Origin: Zelopaecilomyces penicillatus
Lineage: Eukaryota; Ascomycota; Sordariomycetes; Hypocreales; Pseudodiploosporaceae
Length of the DNA: 64,000 bases
Assembly: GCA_005765155.1 (NCBI GenBank)
Contig: VCCP01000003.1
Span: forward strand, 1,178,001-1,242,000
Reading direction: 5' to 3'
The translations under genes were made by a program, and so were the position numbers. Position 1 is the first letter of the stretch. Each line of letters starts with the position of its first letter. The notes below the pieces were generated by a model. The model was not told where the DNA came from. It saw only the letters and a program-made list of their open reading frames with translations, and did no database searches. Positions 31,827 to 45,865 of the stretch are shown here, in pieces.

Positions 31827-34800
31827 TCAGGTGCCATATACCCCAGCTTGGTTTGCCGCCAACCCATTCGAGCCGCTGTACACACCTCCAAAGGAGGCCA
31901 TAGAACCATTTGCTCCAAGGGCCATCGCTTGGTTTCCTTCTGAAGGCCCAATGTCGAACGGCATAAACCAAGCTTGCGGGGTCTCCTGGCCGTTGAAAAG
32001 CTGGAGAGATTCCGGCGTCAGTTGACCTTGTTCAAGGGAATGCGAACTAGGCATTAAGCCGTTCTTTGCCTCGAGACGGCCCAGTAAATGCCCGTCTACT
32101 GGGGGCACAACCCTAGCCACTCCATCCCATTCACCCATTCCCCCATTCATGGTCTGGGAAGTATTAATGTGGTCAGGTTCCATTGCATAGTGTCCGAAAG
32201 GAACCTGCCGAGCAAGCGGCTGAACTATACCATTCGGCTGCTGGCCATGGATACTGATACCGATCATATCTGCAGGAAGTAAAACCGGCTGTCCCGCGGG
32301 AGGCTGTGAGAACTGCGAAGAGGTGGCGGGGCTGATCGGTGAAATCACAGAGTAAGATGCCGCCTGGGATGGAGGCACGGCGAGGGGGCTGTAACCTGAT
32401 GGGCTAGTTGTTTGACAGCCTAAAGGGGTTGAAAATCTTCGTTGATCATGTTCTCGATGGTGCTGCGGTCGGGTTCCCGCAGGGTCAACCCTTCCCCCCG
32501 TACTGCTTGGCTGAGAAGATTCGGACTGTCTGCGGTGAATCTTGGTCGGGGCAATCGGCTGCCTTTTATAAACTGCTTTCCGCTTCACAGGTTGTGCCCG
32601 AGCCCCTTCTTTGCCACTTAGACTGGTGTTGACAGGCGAGAGATTTGTCAGAAATTCTCCAACGGACTGCAACTCTGGCTTTTGCTCCAAAACTCCATCT
32701 GCGCCCTTTTCCTTTCTTTTATTCATGGCAGGATCCATATAGTCGCCATCAGATAGACCGAGTGGATATTTATTGAACCAGTCAGAATACTGCAAGATTG
32801 GTGATGACAGTTTAGCGCCGTTTGTAGTGGCTCCAGAACAAGAGGCATCGAGGGCGGTGCGATACTGAGTGCGGATACGCTCCGCCATCCAGTGGAACAT
32901 GCCCCAATATTTCATCATCTTCTGTAAAAACCTCAAATTGACACTCGAATTGGCCTCTGCTGTGACCTTCAGGGCTGGATTTCCCGAGAAGATACCCATG
33001 ACGTGAACAGAGGTAGAGGAAAAGGCACAATAGCCAGCAAAAGGTGCTGAGATGCAGCATTGTAAATCCTCGGCATCTCTGAGCACATCTGAAATACGGT
33101 TGGCAGCGGCAAAGGTATTTGTGCTGGCCTGGTCGAGGAAGTCATCTGGTGCGTGGAGGCCAATTTGCTCATGAGAGAAAGACACAGCCGCCTGGTTGAG
33201 GAATAGTATGTTTTGCTGTATAGACAGATGTAGAAAAATGAGGTGGTTTACCGATCCCTCAGTCTGGTGCAGTTCCAGAGTTTGACGGTTGTACTGAAAG
33301 GCACTCGGCAAACTATGCAATAATAACTCAACATTACTGAGCAATCTCGCATACTCGGATTCCTCGCTCCACATGGGATGGAGGTCTTGTTCTTTTCCTC
33401 CTTGGTTAAGATAGTTGATAATTTGACCCCAATGGGCAACAGATCTGATGGTGTACGCAGCGACGCCCATGTTGTGCCGCGGGTTGCTCAGATACCCATC
33501 TTCGTGTGGCATGGGTTCTACAGCCTTTCCATCAAGGAACTCGGTTCGAGCAGGCATATCAAACTGGAAGTACTTCTCTATGACGGGGAGTGGCACCTTT
33601 ATCGATTCCTCTTTGATAAACATGGGCCGATCAGTACCAGAGGAATTGAAGCGATCCATGAGAAAGCAAGACCACATGATGCGCCGGCGTATTTCGCGGT
33701 CGATGAAGCTCAGCTTAATTTCCTTGTTAGGGCTCTGGGGATCGTAATCGAGATCTTTGTGCAACTGAAGTGCAAACGCCATTCGAATGGCTTGCCCACC
33801 CAAGGCCCAACTGCGGCCACCATGGCATGTGCCAAATTCGTGCAAACCTAAAATCAGCAAGCAGGTGAGAATGGTGGTGTTGGGCCATTCGTATCGTCTC
33901 GTGCAAATGTCACGAGCTTGAGATGCCCATTCCTCCCCACGCATGAACTGCCTTGCTCCGGTGATGAGCTTCGGATTTGTTGAGAAGCGGGCGGCCACGG
34001 CACAAACAGACAATACAAGCACTGGTGGCAAGGTATCGTTTCTAGATAAAAATCAGTAAATGATGCCACTGCGATTTTAATAATAAAAAAGGTCAAGAAG
34101 GTTTGACAGACCAGCAACATGTCTATGCTGACTGGAACTTGGACTGTGGAGGTGTGTCCTTACCTTAATTTGCGCATGTAACTAGGCTTGTGCAATAGTT
34201 GATATGTTTGGCCATAAACCTGGTCGAAAAAGACTTCTGCAAGGTGCTCTTGGATCTCTTTGGAGGGTAACGTAGTTATACCCTCTTGAAGAAGCTGTTC
34301 CTCTCCCGAATCCTGGTTCGCCGCTGAGGTTGCCACATCATCTTCCGAGTGCTTCGTTTTAGACGATCTGGCCCATGCTTCGAGGTCCGTGCCAAACGCT
34401 TCATCAGAGTTGCGCTTTTTGGATGAAGGCTTGTTGCCAGAGGACCCTCCCATCCCGAGAACTGAGGGTTTTACCACGGCTCGAATAATCGGCGGCGTTA
34501 CTGTCTCAGTTTTAGGAACAAGCTTGATGATGCGCTCCTCCATACGCTTCAAGCGCTTGTCAAGCATTGCCATGTAGTCGGTTCGTGGAGCTGCCTTGCG
34601 GGTGGTGACTTTGTAGACACATGGAATCCGAGACCGCATACAGTGCTTGCAGGCCGGCTTTTCGCCGGAGCATCGAATCTTTTTACGACGGCAAGCAATG
34701 CAAGCGAGCGGAAGGCGCTTGCGGTCCTTACCAGCTTTGGTTTTCAATTCACTCCAGGCGGGTGGAGCTAACGAGCGGTTATTTTTGACCTTGACACCAA

Positions 34801-35299
34801 GATCTGTTCCATCACCACGACCTTGACCGGGTGGCGTAAAATCGTCTTGTGCAGCGTCCTCGTGCTGATTGGATAGAGGAGAACTCCTTTCAAGTACATC
34901 ATCGTCTGAGGTATCTACGCTGGCTCTGCGTGGATCAGAACCCGCTGCTCCAAAGGCATGTGCAGGAGTGGCGTGCACGCCAGTTAGAACATTGGATGAG
35001 GGGGCTGAGGCCAAACCATGATTCATGCTTGCGTGCTGAGAGAAAAGATCAACCTGGTGGCTGTTGAGCTCGACATTCGATGCATCAGCAAGGGGCGGCA
35101 TGCCAGACTGGCCATCAACGCCCGAGTATGGAAAATTGAAAGTTGAAAAGTGAGAAGCATTCATCATAGCCTGCGATGCCGTGTCTGCGGTCAGACAATC
35201 TGAGACGTCGCGTTGATAAATCACAGAGGCGGAATCGAGGGGTGTGTTGTGAACATTCTGATATTGGTGAAGATGCATGCCAGGCTGGACGTCTGACAT
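31827..35299 (-). CDS. Zn2Cys6 transcription factor with fungal-specific domain
   Basis: Two exons, 34164-35299 and 31827-34041 (122-bp intron), 1,116 aa. The zinc cluster CX2CX6CX6CX2CX6C lies at about residues 200-227 (CIACRRKKIRCSG, then CKHCMRSRIPC). It is followed by a basic linker and a short coiled-coil-like helix (LDKRLKRMEERIIKL), the usual dimerisation element. The middle homology (fungal_trans) domain starts at FFDQVYGQTYQLLHKPS and runs across the intron into LPPVLVLSVCAVAARFS. The C-terminal 350 residues are Ser/Pro/Gln/Gly-rich, a likely activation region. The zinc cluster is unusually far from the N-terminus. I chose the Met in MSDVQPGM; an ATG 24 nt upstream (35323) is possible. 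I do not recognise the specific regulator. An 11-kb gene-free region lies directly upstream. Confidence 0.88.
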
Positions 35300-36170
35300 G
35301 GTTCTCAGACAAATGTATTGCAAAAGTCCCTAAGCCTGGAAGTCGAGTCCTAGTTAACGGAGACCAAAATGTGCTGAGGTTTCGTGATATTCAGCCTAAA
35401 ATGAAGGCTTTAAGCTCTCTGCGGGAGCACGGCGGCGTGCCGATCGAAGGCTGTTGCGTTTCTGATTCTTGTTCGGTATATGCTTGCTAGGCCGGCGTGC
35501 TCAGCAGCTTTGCGACGACGTCTGGGCTGGAGCTTAAGACTGTCACGCCAGCTCCCATGGTAGGAATAGGCAGTGCAACCTGTGAAGGTGGAGGAATTGC
35601 CGCCCTGGTCTTCCACTCAACGACACGGTGCGTGAGTTTAATCGAAATGGAGAACAGAACAATGTTGAGAGGGCGGAATGAAATAGCTTGACAGACGTTT
35701 GTGAGGAAGACAGGAGGTTGAAGCAGGAGAGAGTGTGATATGGGATGGAGAGGGTCGAAGCTGGTGAGTGGACAGGCAGTCAAACTAGAGCACTGGGCAT
35801 GGGGGGGCTTGTAAGGCTGCCGGGGGCAAAGAGCGCTGTCCAGCGCTGTAGAAACAGCGGCAGAAATTGACAGGCCAGGGCCCCTCCGTACCTGAAGGTC
35901 GTCCGTTGCTGTACAGTACAGGCGTGTACGTGGAGGTACAGGTATCCGAAAGTACCACTGGGGATGGCATTGCTGCAATTGGCGGTGCGCGCACTACAAG
36001 GACACACCACCGCTGGACTAGCGCCATGTCCGGTCTCGAAGCCTCTTGGTGTAGGTAATGAATTGGGAAGATGAGGATGAGGTTCAGAGTCGGCGGGCGC
36101 TTGGGCCGGCGGGCATGCACTACAGGTAATGCACAGGTCGGGCAGGTACAGCGGCTGTACCTGTTCAAAG
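35300..36170 (-). promoter_or_regulatory. Probable promoter and leader of the Zn2Cys6 factor
   Basis: Immediate upstream region of the transcription factor. GTACAG occurs three times within 35911-35941, two copies overlapping, and in a perfect inverted repeat at 36143-36163. Their spacing suggests protein-binding sites, but no known regulator is assigned. Confidence 0.4.
36143..36163. repeat. Perfect inverted repeat, CAGGTACAG / CTGTACCTG
   Basis: Nine-bp arms (36143-36151 and 36155-36163) with a CGG spacer. It could be a hairpin or a dyad binding site. Confidence 0.85.
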
Positions 36171-38384
36171 CCCTGTCTTGGTGCCTATTAGGTCGAAATG
36201 TGTTGTAGCGCTGCAGTATGCACCCTGGAATGGGTGCCATGGACGCATGTGGATGGGTGCACGGGATGGGGGGGCAGGAGGGGGAGACAGAGGGGGGTGC
36301 TGCTTTGGGGCTTGATTAGCTGATGGAGTCCCCCTCCCAGGGAAGACCACTAGCGCTCTAGCGTGCAGCTCATGCCTGGGATCAGTGGTGTCTCAGGCTC
36401 TTAGCTTTAAAATGGCGGAGCCCCACTGCTTGCCCGCCATGCATGCCCTGGTTGTACAAGCCTCCAAGGTGTTAGAGCGGGCACAGGGCCAAGTTGACCA
36501 GTTAGAAGTAGTCCGGTCTGGCCAGGCGTGTGTGGGGAGACAGTGGAAATGTTTTCTTGACCCAAGACGCAGATTGGAGATGGAGTGCTGGCACAAAAAA
36601 AAAGAAAACGGTGCTCCCGGAACACCGGTAGCTCGCCGCTGGCTCCCGTTCCTTCGTCCGCCTTTCAGCTGGATCGGGATGGGGGGCATGCGTGAGGCGA
36701 CAGCGATGGGGGATGCGCGATGGGATGGAGAATGTGGTTCTCACAAGGGGACGTGCGAAGCACGATAAGCTCACACAAACCATAACAAGGTGAGCAAGTA
36801 ATATCCCGTATACAACTAGCCAGGTAATGCCCTCATGTCAGCCCGAAATCACAGTATGTGTATTTACACACTTGTATCACGTTGGCAAGTTGCGAATTGC
36901 TGTATGGTCTCAACTCAACATTTGTTGTTCTGGCTCTCCTTCTTAGCGGGGGCATTGATAAGTGTAATGTCTCCAATTTGATGGGTCCTTGTTTTCTCAT
37001 ACGGCACGGCGCGAGTTAATTCCACAAGGGTACCATAGCAATTCGTATATTCGGTGACAGGTCCGTCATGACGACGCATTGGCTCCAATGACGTGGCTGG
37101 CGACGATCCCCAAACAACTCTTGATGCTGTTCCAATCACTATTCATCCATCCATCACACTACCCGTGCTTGACATGATATAAGGGAAACAAATGGTACTT
37201 GGTCAATTATTCTATTAAAAGCATACGAATGCTTCCCTTGCCAATTCTGGTTGGTACGCACGGAGTTTTCATGCACGAAAACTGCAACCACTGTAAAACA
37301 TACTAGCACTTATGTGGGAGAATAGAACTGTAGCTACCTGGATACAGACAGGCGCAGCTATTCAACTAGCTGACAGTACTAATCTAGCAGAAAAGAAAAC
37401 ATTCCACTACACCGTTGACAACCCTGTGCCTACGCCTCCCTGGTTATGGAGATTAACACGATATAAAGCGATCTGAGTAGACCATCCATTTAGAGTAGCA
37501 CGGTTTGTATGTAAGTAACCTCGCATCCATCTCTGAACACAACTTGTAGATAATGTAATAGCTCTCTCTCGTGACAAAATGCCCGAAAGCTGGTTGGCTG
37601 GAAGATGCGCAATATATGGTCTGGGAAGGGGGTGCTCTCTGACCCGAGCCAAGAATCTGGACAAATTACCTTAATCCTGAGATTGAGCACACTAGTTAGT
37701 ATCATGACCACCTGGTGATGCAAGAAATCTCGAAGTGGACAGGCGTTTTAGAGCTGGTGTGGGTGCATGGACACCTAAATTGTGGCACCACAAAATAACT
37801 TATATCCTACGCACTTGAAGTTTTTCTCTTGGTAATTTGCAAGGATGGCCAGGTTTAGTCGTTGGAGTGGAAAAAGAAACCATCAACAAATCATGTTGGC
37901 TCGGTTTGCAAAACCAACTTAGACGCGCGGCATTAATAACTGATTTGGTAAAGGGTCCAGGACGACCAACCCGCCGTTTCAAAACAAATGCAACGTATAA
38001 ACTCGAGATTACCGACGGTGAGATAAGGTCCAGTGCGACAATCCAAGCATTCATGCTGCAGACAGACGAAAACTTGCATTGCGAGCCCATCTTCGTAAGA
38101 CGTTGCTAGTGCTTGATTGGCATATCAGGCGGTCAACATTCCTTCTAGGCCAGGTCATGCCTTTGTCGGTGTGGCATCGAATTAAACTTGATCATCACGA
38201 TTAACGTTAGCCACCGGGCTTGAGGCCGAGAATGTCGGATATCGTGACGAGACTCTTCAGAAAAAGAAAACCTACTCGTATGTACAACAACGTACTACGA
38301 TACACCCTAACTCACGGTCCCGCCGCCCTCGTCACCGTTGCTCGCCTGGTCCATCGGCGCCAAGTCATAGTGTCCACTCTTTCG

Positions 38385-38396
38385 CCCCCCCCCCCC
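38385..38396 (+). repeat. Poly-C run (12 nt)
   Basis: Uninterrupted run of C within the gene-poor interval. Confidence 0.9.
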
Positions 38397-39293
38397 TGCT
38401 TGCTCTCGATGTTGCTAATAATGCGGGCTGGGCTGGCAGCCAATTCTTGCTTGGAGCCAGAAAGGGTGGATGGGTCATGGGGGCTTGCCATGTTTGGCTC
38501 TGGCGCATGCACAATGGCAACTTCCGAGCAAGCAACTTCGTGCATCCACTCTCTCGTTGGTCGCCACCATTTCGATCCGGTGTCCATGGCGTCTTGGGGC
38601 CGATTAACCGGTGAATTCATCTTTATTGACACACTGTATTCGTTGCAGGAGGATTTGCAAAGCCCTGCAGGTACGGAGTAAGGAAAATTATTTTGATATT
38701 GGGGCTCCCGATTAGGTACCTTAACGACGACAAGTCTTTGGGTTTTGTATCATGTTGGATTCACAGTGGAAAAGACAGAGCAGTTTTCGATGATGAGTGT
38801 GGACAGCCGTCAGTAGCTCGGCCAATGACGGCAGGAGCGCACACACTCGCCCTAGATGCCTTAGGCAAGTACTCTGGGTCTAAGCTGGCTTGTCAAACTT
38901 GTGCAGGCTCAGGATTCAGGATGCCAGCCAGGTCATCCCAAAATCCTTACCCAATCATTGAGCATTATAATTATCCGCAATTTTCACTACATGCATACTG
39001 CCGAGGTGCGTCAAATACTCAACCCATCCGACAGGGGGATTGTCTCCGGCATCACGGCACCCGCCAACTTAGTGCGTACATGGTGTACAGTGAGTGGCAT
39101 CAATGGCGCACTTAACGCCATCGTCGGACAGGGGCTGTTGGTGAGCGGGAGACACTTCAGGGTACTGCGGCTGCGCCGTATATGTACTTGTCGCGGTGGC
39201 TTGTCGTCCGACGTTTTCGCCCGATCAAGCCGCTTATTAGAGCTGTTCTAGGGGGCCCTGCCGGGAATTAGAAGAGCGGCCCTGGGGGTCGCC

Positions 39294-39325
39294 TAGGTAC
39301 AGATACAGGCGTTGCGCTGTACCTA
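39294..39325. repeat. Inverted repeat, TAGGTACAG / CTGTACCTA
   Basis: Perfect nine-bp arms at 39294-39302 and 39317-39325 with a 14-nt spacer. The arms share GGTACAG/CTGTACC with the repeat at 36143-36163, about 3.1 kb away. Confidence 0.85.
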
Positions 39326-40046
39326 CTATAAATGATGCTCTCCACAGATGATGCATGCAGGTGTTCGGGCCCCAGGCACCAGGGGCTGCGCACCGTAGCA
39401 CTGGGAATGGGACGACCTGAAAGTGTGCTAAGGCATCTGCACCTGGATCCTTGATACCTTGGGCAGTACGGAGGTCCATGTCAAAAGTTGGAGCCATGAT
39501 ATTGCTTAGTCATTGTACTCTACATCAGCTACAAGATATCAAAGTTGCCGCCCACTATATTATAGCGAACCTTGTGCCCTAGGCTCACTAACCTAATTAC
39601 CTATAAGCTTGATAAAAGCACTATAGCCTGAATATTTCAGGGCAAGCTATAGGGAGTGACGTATCTTTCAATGCCAATAGGTACCGACAGGGATCTTCGC
39701 CTTAGCGCCTGGACAACACTTTTGAAATGGACCTCCGTAGTGCTAGCCTGCTAGGTAAAAATTTGGAGGTTTGTTCATCACAACGTCAAAACTATTGATT
39801 CCCACAAGTTGGATTGTCTCGCAGCAGCGGGTCCTGCACGGTGCGGTCAAGCAAGACCACACAGACAAAGCGGCCGCCAGGCGATCGACTTTTTGCACGA
39901 ACATGCCCAGACGACCGCGACTGACATCTCGTCCAGTTTGTGGTTCTCGGCCTATGATGGAGGCTGGAATGTGCGGCCGGTGCCACAACTTCCAACGGTT
40001 GGCGGGCCTTCAGCTCTACAAACACATTGTATCTAGCAAAGGCTTG

Positions 40047-40082
40047 CTAGGTACTAAGGTACCTACCTACCTAAGTACCTAG
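40047..40082. repeat. Inverted repeat CTAGGTACT / AGTACCTAG with TACC microsatellite
   Basis: Nine-bp arms at 40047-40055 and 40074-40082 enclose an ACCTACCTACCT microsatellite. CTACCTACCT also occurs near 12720, 43240 and 48962. Confidence 0.8.
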
Positions 40083-42994
40083 GTAGTAGTAAGGCATGGA
40101 CATATTCACTGTGCTGTAGTACGCAACAGCATCGCTTCCGGCAGGCAGACCAGTGGGTAAAGGAAAAGCTGCCCGCCCCCCTGATGATCACATCAGTCCG
40201 CCATCGTCTGTTCCGGCTGTCGTATCACCGGTTGCCGCAGGCCATGGGACGTCTAGTTGTGACGAATCATTGCAGCTATATGAATAAAAACAGAGCCAGC
40301 AATGGGAAGAGGATCTGCCATGGCCGGGCGTAGCCATCTCCCGATGCCATGATGGCATGGCTGCAGCAGGGTGACATAGTTGACGGAGAATTATGGCGGG
40401 CAGAGCATCAGTACGATCGATTTGAATGAAAGAGTCTTGAGATATCATAGTTTCGCCGGGCAGCAGAACGAAATAGAATATCAGTAACGCACAACTTACA
40501 ACTGCCATAAGTATATATCTTAGTAGTAGGCGATTAGGAGTCTCGGATCTCCTTGGTTGAACGTGAAGTCTATCTTCTGAATTGCATATACTGTACTAGA
40601 TGCATAACAACAACGAGTTGCATGTATGCTGATGCGCTTGACGGGTACTAAGATAATCCATGCAGGCTCCTGGCTAATAGCAAGGCCCACTGCACTCTAC
40701 CTTCGAAAACAGACAAAGCTCCAACAATCCATCGCCTCATTGCCTAATCGCCTCATCGCCACGGCGATATCATCGATGAAAACGGCGCCTCTGCGAGAAC
40801 CAGTCCCGTTTTCATCTCTGGCGGGGCAGGGACAGCCTAGACTTTAGCCTAGCCGAGGCGGCGCTACGAACGCGCTACAGGTGACTTTAGCACTGCAGGT
40901 AAGAGTGTATGCAGACTCCGAAAGATGTGTGGACGGATTAGTCTGAGACCCTGTCATATCCCTCACGGGTTCTCTCTATCTGGCCGCCCACCAACGTTAA
41001 CACTCATCCCAACCCAGCCATCTACTGGATGTATATTGCCCCTCCTCTGCCGGAACCGGCTCCACGACCCCGGACCCAGACACCATGAAGCTGCAGCAAG
41101 ACACCAACAAAGCCCCCGCAGCTGGGCTAGTGGGCTTGATTATCTCGACTCCATGCTGGGTGACTGGTCCAACGCTTCTACTGCTGTCAGCACCATTGAT
41201 GCGGCGCGGCTGGGGTTAACGCCGGCCATGCAGCCCTTGACTGGCTGGCTTGGTCTGCCCTATAAACATCTAGACTCGATTTGGTTTGAGGCTTCAGAGC
41301 CAGGGAAGGGTAGCAAACGCACGCCACAGTCTAGGCTTCTAGCAGACAGACTTCTCAGTTGGCTTACTATGTTGGGTCACTCCAGGACACTGAATCGCAC
41401 CTACAACTTGAAGTTTGATGATGACGACGATACGCCTGCCCTCATGAACTGCTCTGCATGAATTAAGCGTATCGATGAAGGCGACGGGGGTCATGCGGGA
41501 TCGACAAAGTTTGTTGCTCCCACATTTTGGTGCCGCCCAGATCACTGAGCCCCCCAAAAAGTTGCTTGAGGACCACCCACTTCGGAAATGGTTAATTCCG
41601 ATCCAAGGTTGGGTTGTCGCAATTTGCCCCAAATTTGACAACTGGATGCAATCATGATATTCCTTTTCTTCATCTCCTCTCTCTTGCTGGCGTCAGATAC
41701 TTTGGCCAATGTCTGCACAACAAACTGTCACCACCATCTTTATGCAGGCGTATTTCATCAAATGCCAACAAGCTGAAATAGTAAAGGGGCTACCTACTTA
41801 GGTTTATGTTGCATCCTGTTTTAAGCAGCGTTATTTGACCTGTGTCATCAAACCTGATTCTTCACACATTCAGTTTTCTGTCACGGCGCTGAAGTGAGTC
41901 CGACCGTCCAGATTCCGCTACTCCCAACTTCCTTGTTCCCGCAGGCGTGTTCTAGCTTTGGTTCTAGAGAACATCCCCTTCCATTGCGGCTGGCATGAAA
42001 TGTCTTGGAATCTTATCCAGACTAGGTCGGGTGTGTAATGTCCGTGCCTACCTTAGAGTTGGCGGGCGTCAAATCACACCGACCTCTCTTGCGTTGTGGT
42101 GATCAACCACCGCCCCGTCCGCCACATCGTGTGCAAGACTCGGCACCAACAGCATTCGACATGGACCGCCACCGCAGCAACCGTTCGACAACCTCCTCCT
42201 CCTCTACACAGTGGGGCCGCTGGGAGCGGAGGAGAAAACGTGTGGTTGGCATCATGGACTCGCTCATTGGGGACAGGTGCACATTGTTGTTCGTCTGTGC
42301 ACGCCAGACCAGTCGCGCTTTTTGAGTCTTGGTTGTCCATGAATCACACAAGTATATGTGAATTTTGTCAACATCTGCCCCTGGATATGCTGGTTGGTGG
42401 CTTGGCGTGCTTCTGCACTTACCTGTATCCGTACATGCACATGAATGAGGCATATTCACCAGCGACAATTCCCCATGACACCACCCACTCACATTTATCC
42501 AACCTGTTCTAATGCCGCAGATTACTTCATTTCAAGAAAGATTTTGCGTTAAGCGCCGTATGAGCGATGTCAAAAGTGTCACCAGTATCAATGGAGGGTG
42601 GAAGGAAAATTGCAACAAGTGAGACACTATTCACTTCCGTCTGCGGCGCATGAACATGCCCATCTTACACACAGTTGATACCTGTTCTCTGCCACCCCTA
42701 GCGGTTGACTTTTACCCCTGGCGACACGAGGACAACATGTCTGAGATATTTTGTCCTTGACAAACAGGTCCAGACACCGACAGCATGGGCGGACGTGCGC
42801 ACGCATACAACTTTCATGGCCATGCCACGCCCTGTCGCCGGTTTCCTTTTTCTTTCTACGGTGATGAAAGACAGGCGAGGCAAGCCAAGTTACCAACAAC
42901 GGCCAACTCAACAGCAAATGGAGTGCTCAACATAATCAATTACCGTATGAGCTAACTACCGCTGGGCGAGCAGCCACCAACCAAGATGTAACCG

Positions 42995-43032
42995 CACGGT
43001 GGCTTTATATACATATATATACATAAATATTT
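42995..43032. repeat. TA/TACA microsatellite
   Basis: Degenerate TATATACA/TATACATA repeats of about 38 bp in the gene-poor interval. Confidence 0.75.
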
Positions 43033-45865
43033 TGTACAATACCAACAAATGCAGAGCTGGTGACTGAACTCACCGGCTCTTGCATGCCCGCCTGCACACA
43101 CACATGTGCTCACCTGCATACGCATTTGTCGTATGTATGGACGGATGAAGGCAAATGCATGCCTATACGCACGCATGCCATATGCTGACGGTTACACAAG
43201 TACATGACCTAGGCTGAAGACAAGCCTCGCCAACTACAACTACCTACCTGGACGGAGTATGAGTGAATAATATATGCGCTGCTCTCGAACCAACGGCGGT
43301 CTGTGCTGCTGGCAGCCCGTTCACCAATACCACTCCCACATTGGTAGGCATTGTGTGGTGTGGCTTTCGCCAATCAAACTCCCTAAAGTAGATCCTCACG
43401 ATGCCCCGGTCTTCTAGTCAGAGTCAGGAGCCGCTGTGGAATCTCGAAGGTCTCGCAGTTGCTGCTACAACGGCATGGCATCAGCCTCACATACAATAGC
43501 CAACCAGTAGTACCCCCCCCTAGCAATAGACTGTCTGCAGCTGTGTTCCGTGTGTGTCGCAAGCCACACTCCTGCGACAGAAACGATTAGCTTGTGTACT
43601 GGCAGACCCAAGAAATGGGGAGCAATTCAATGAACACAAAACGCAGTCACACTTCATCTGGTTCAGATCTCGGCGACCTACTAGTAAATTTCGGCTCCGA
43701 AAAGGCAAGGGATTCCTTCCGCACCTCTTCGCGAAAGAAATCTACGTCGATATTGCTAGCATATGGCCCTCCCTTCCTTACTGTTGGATCGACCAACTGC
43801 AACCCTCCACCCGCCCGCCCACTTGCTGGTTGATAGGTAATATAGTCACACCCACAATCCATCCATGGAATGTCCGGGGGTGTTGTATATACCTGGGGCT
43901 TGTACTACAGAATACTTCGCACTACATCTTACGCAGTAAGTAGAGAATACCATCCCGCCAGTCTCCAGTCAGACTCCCAATGGTAGAGCGGGTGCAAATG
44001 AGGCTGCATATGCGCTGTCGGAGAAGTTCCGTTCATGTTCTCCCTGTTGACCCTGCAGTGTTCTGATTATGATTGGCTGGCCTGCTTACCATTCACGGGT
44101 CAGCCATTTGAAAGGCATTCTGCGAATAGTGGCTGATGAGTTCATGATACTCGTTGCGATGCCAATCAGGCTCTAGAAAAACCCAACAGTCGAGTCTTGT
44201 TCTTGGGATCACGGTTCAGACTTGTCATTTTTGGACGCCATGATAGTAATGAAAACCCAAGCACTGCTCCCTTTGTTGTCTAGTGCGTCCACAAAGCACT
44301 CACTACGGCAGCAAATGCAAGTTATTTATGTGTTTCCATTTTGTTGGGCAACGAATAGTAGCAGTTCCATTGATTGTGCAGCAGGTTCGGAAAGCCATTG
44401 AATGGATGGTACAGAAAGATTGCATGGCCTTGCTCTTGAGATGCGGACGGTGATTACACCCTTTCCTAACATTTCAGCTGATATCCAGGGCCACCACCCA
44501 ATACGCATTTGTTATAGATGAGTTGGCCCAGGAAGCACATAAGGTAGAAGGGTGCTCCAATCCAAAGATTTGGTACGGTGCTGCTAATTTCCTATGAGCA
44601 TAGTGGCAAATTGGCTCAGATGCCATAAATCTCCACGCTGACATGGTATGAGACTAGAGTTGAAAAATATGGGACTTGGGTTGGGATGCCCCGGATTCTG
44701 AGCTTCGGATTTCTGACCATGGCACAGGTGGGGCAAACCCTCTTACCATCATCGCCCTCAGCTAGATTCTAACATTATACTAGGAAAAAGCACAGCAGCT
44801 ACCAAACCGTAATCGGGATCTTCATAACAATACCACAGTTCCAACCATCTTTAATCAGCATTGCATCATACTCACCAGATGTATACGAAGCGTCTGCAGC
44901 GTTTCATATAGCTACCGAGAGCGCCGCCATTCTACGACCACATCCATGTCAGATGGCCATTCTCAAGCAGTATGCTACCCAGAGATTCTATCATATAGAC
45001 TAAACGGTGGAGGGAATTCATCCCAGTTCCTCCGTTTGTTATAGGGGTCTTCTCGGCCGGACCCACGCCGGTCGATCCGACCAACGCAACAGCCCGGGCC
45101 CCGGCGCCACAGGGTTCGGGGATATACATCCCTCTGCAGATATTAGCTATTAAGTAGCCCACCGACAAACTCACGTTCAGGCCCATCCTTTCAACGACTT
45201 CAGGTGGTCGTTGGCGGAGATAAGATTCCACGGAGCATGTACCTAACCCATGCAGAGACATGCTGACAATGGGGCACCTGTACACGCGGTTTGCGAAGGA
45301 ATGATGCGAACTCGCATGGCCTGGGTGACGGGCCGTCTGTGGATGGGTCTCCACAGAGCCGAGGCCACAACTTATTGACTCGCGCAAGCGGCGGAGGGCC
45401 CCACAGAAAGAGTAATGTCATTTCGCGGCAGGAGACAACAAAAAGTTTTTCTCAATGCCCAAAGACAGTCGTCAGAGGAGGAAAAAGGAAAGCAAAAACG
45501 CCAACTAGCACAGTATGTATGTTCTGCTACGTACCTCGCTTACCGTTGGGGCTTGTGTTTACCTATTTTAGTGCTGACCTTTTGCACATTTTCTTGTTTG
45601 GTCCGGCGTTGCCTTGCAACTAATGCTAGGTCTGATAATAGCCCGCCTTGTGTGTCGCCCCCCCCTCCCGCTCGCCGAGACGGAGGGGTGGAGAAAGTAA
45701 GTTTCCCAACTCTCGGATTAATAAAGAGGTCAAGTTGCCAAGCTTCAAAGGAACTCTTTCCATGGCGGAGTCTGAATAATGTGCAGGAAAGTCGACAGAG
45801 TTCTTAGCATGGCCTTGTTACATAACTGTTACTTGTAAGTTAGTCCCGTTCAAGTGACTCCGAAG

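Noticed and set aside
36385..36768. 127-residue plus-strand frame
   Set aside because: No domains, unlikely composition, no promoter or introns; overlaps G-rich low-complexity DNA.
40925..41461. 178-residue plus-strand frame in the gene-poor interval
   Set aside because: No recognisable family, random composition with an Asp run, and no supporting splice structure.
43554..43943. 129-residue plus-strand frame
   Set aside because: Appears random; overlapping frames of similar length exist in the same place.
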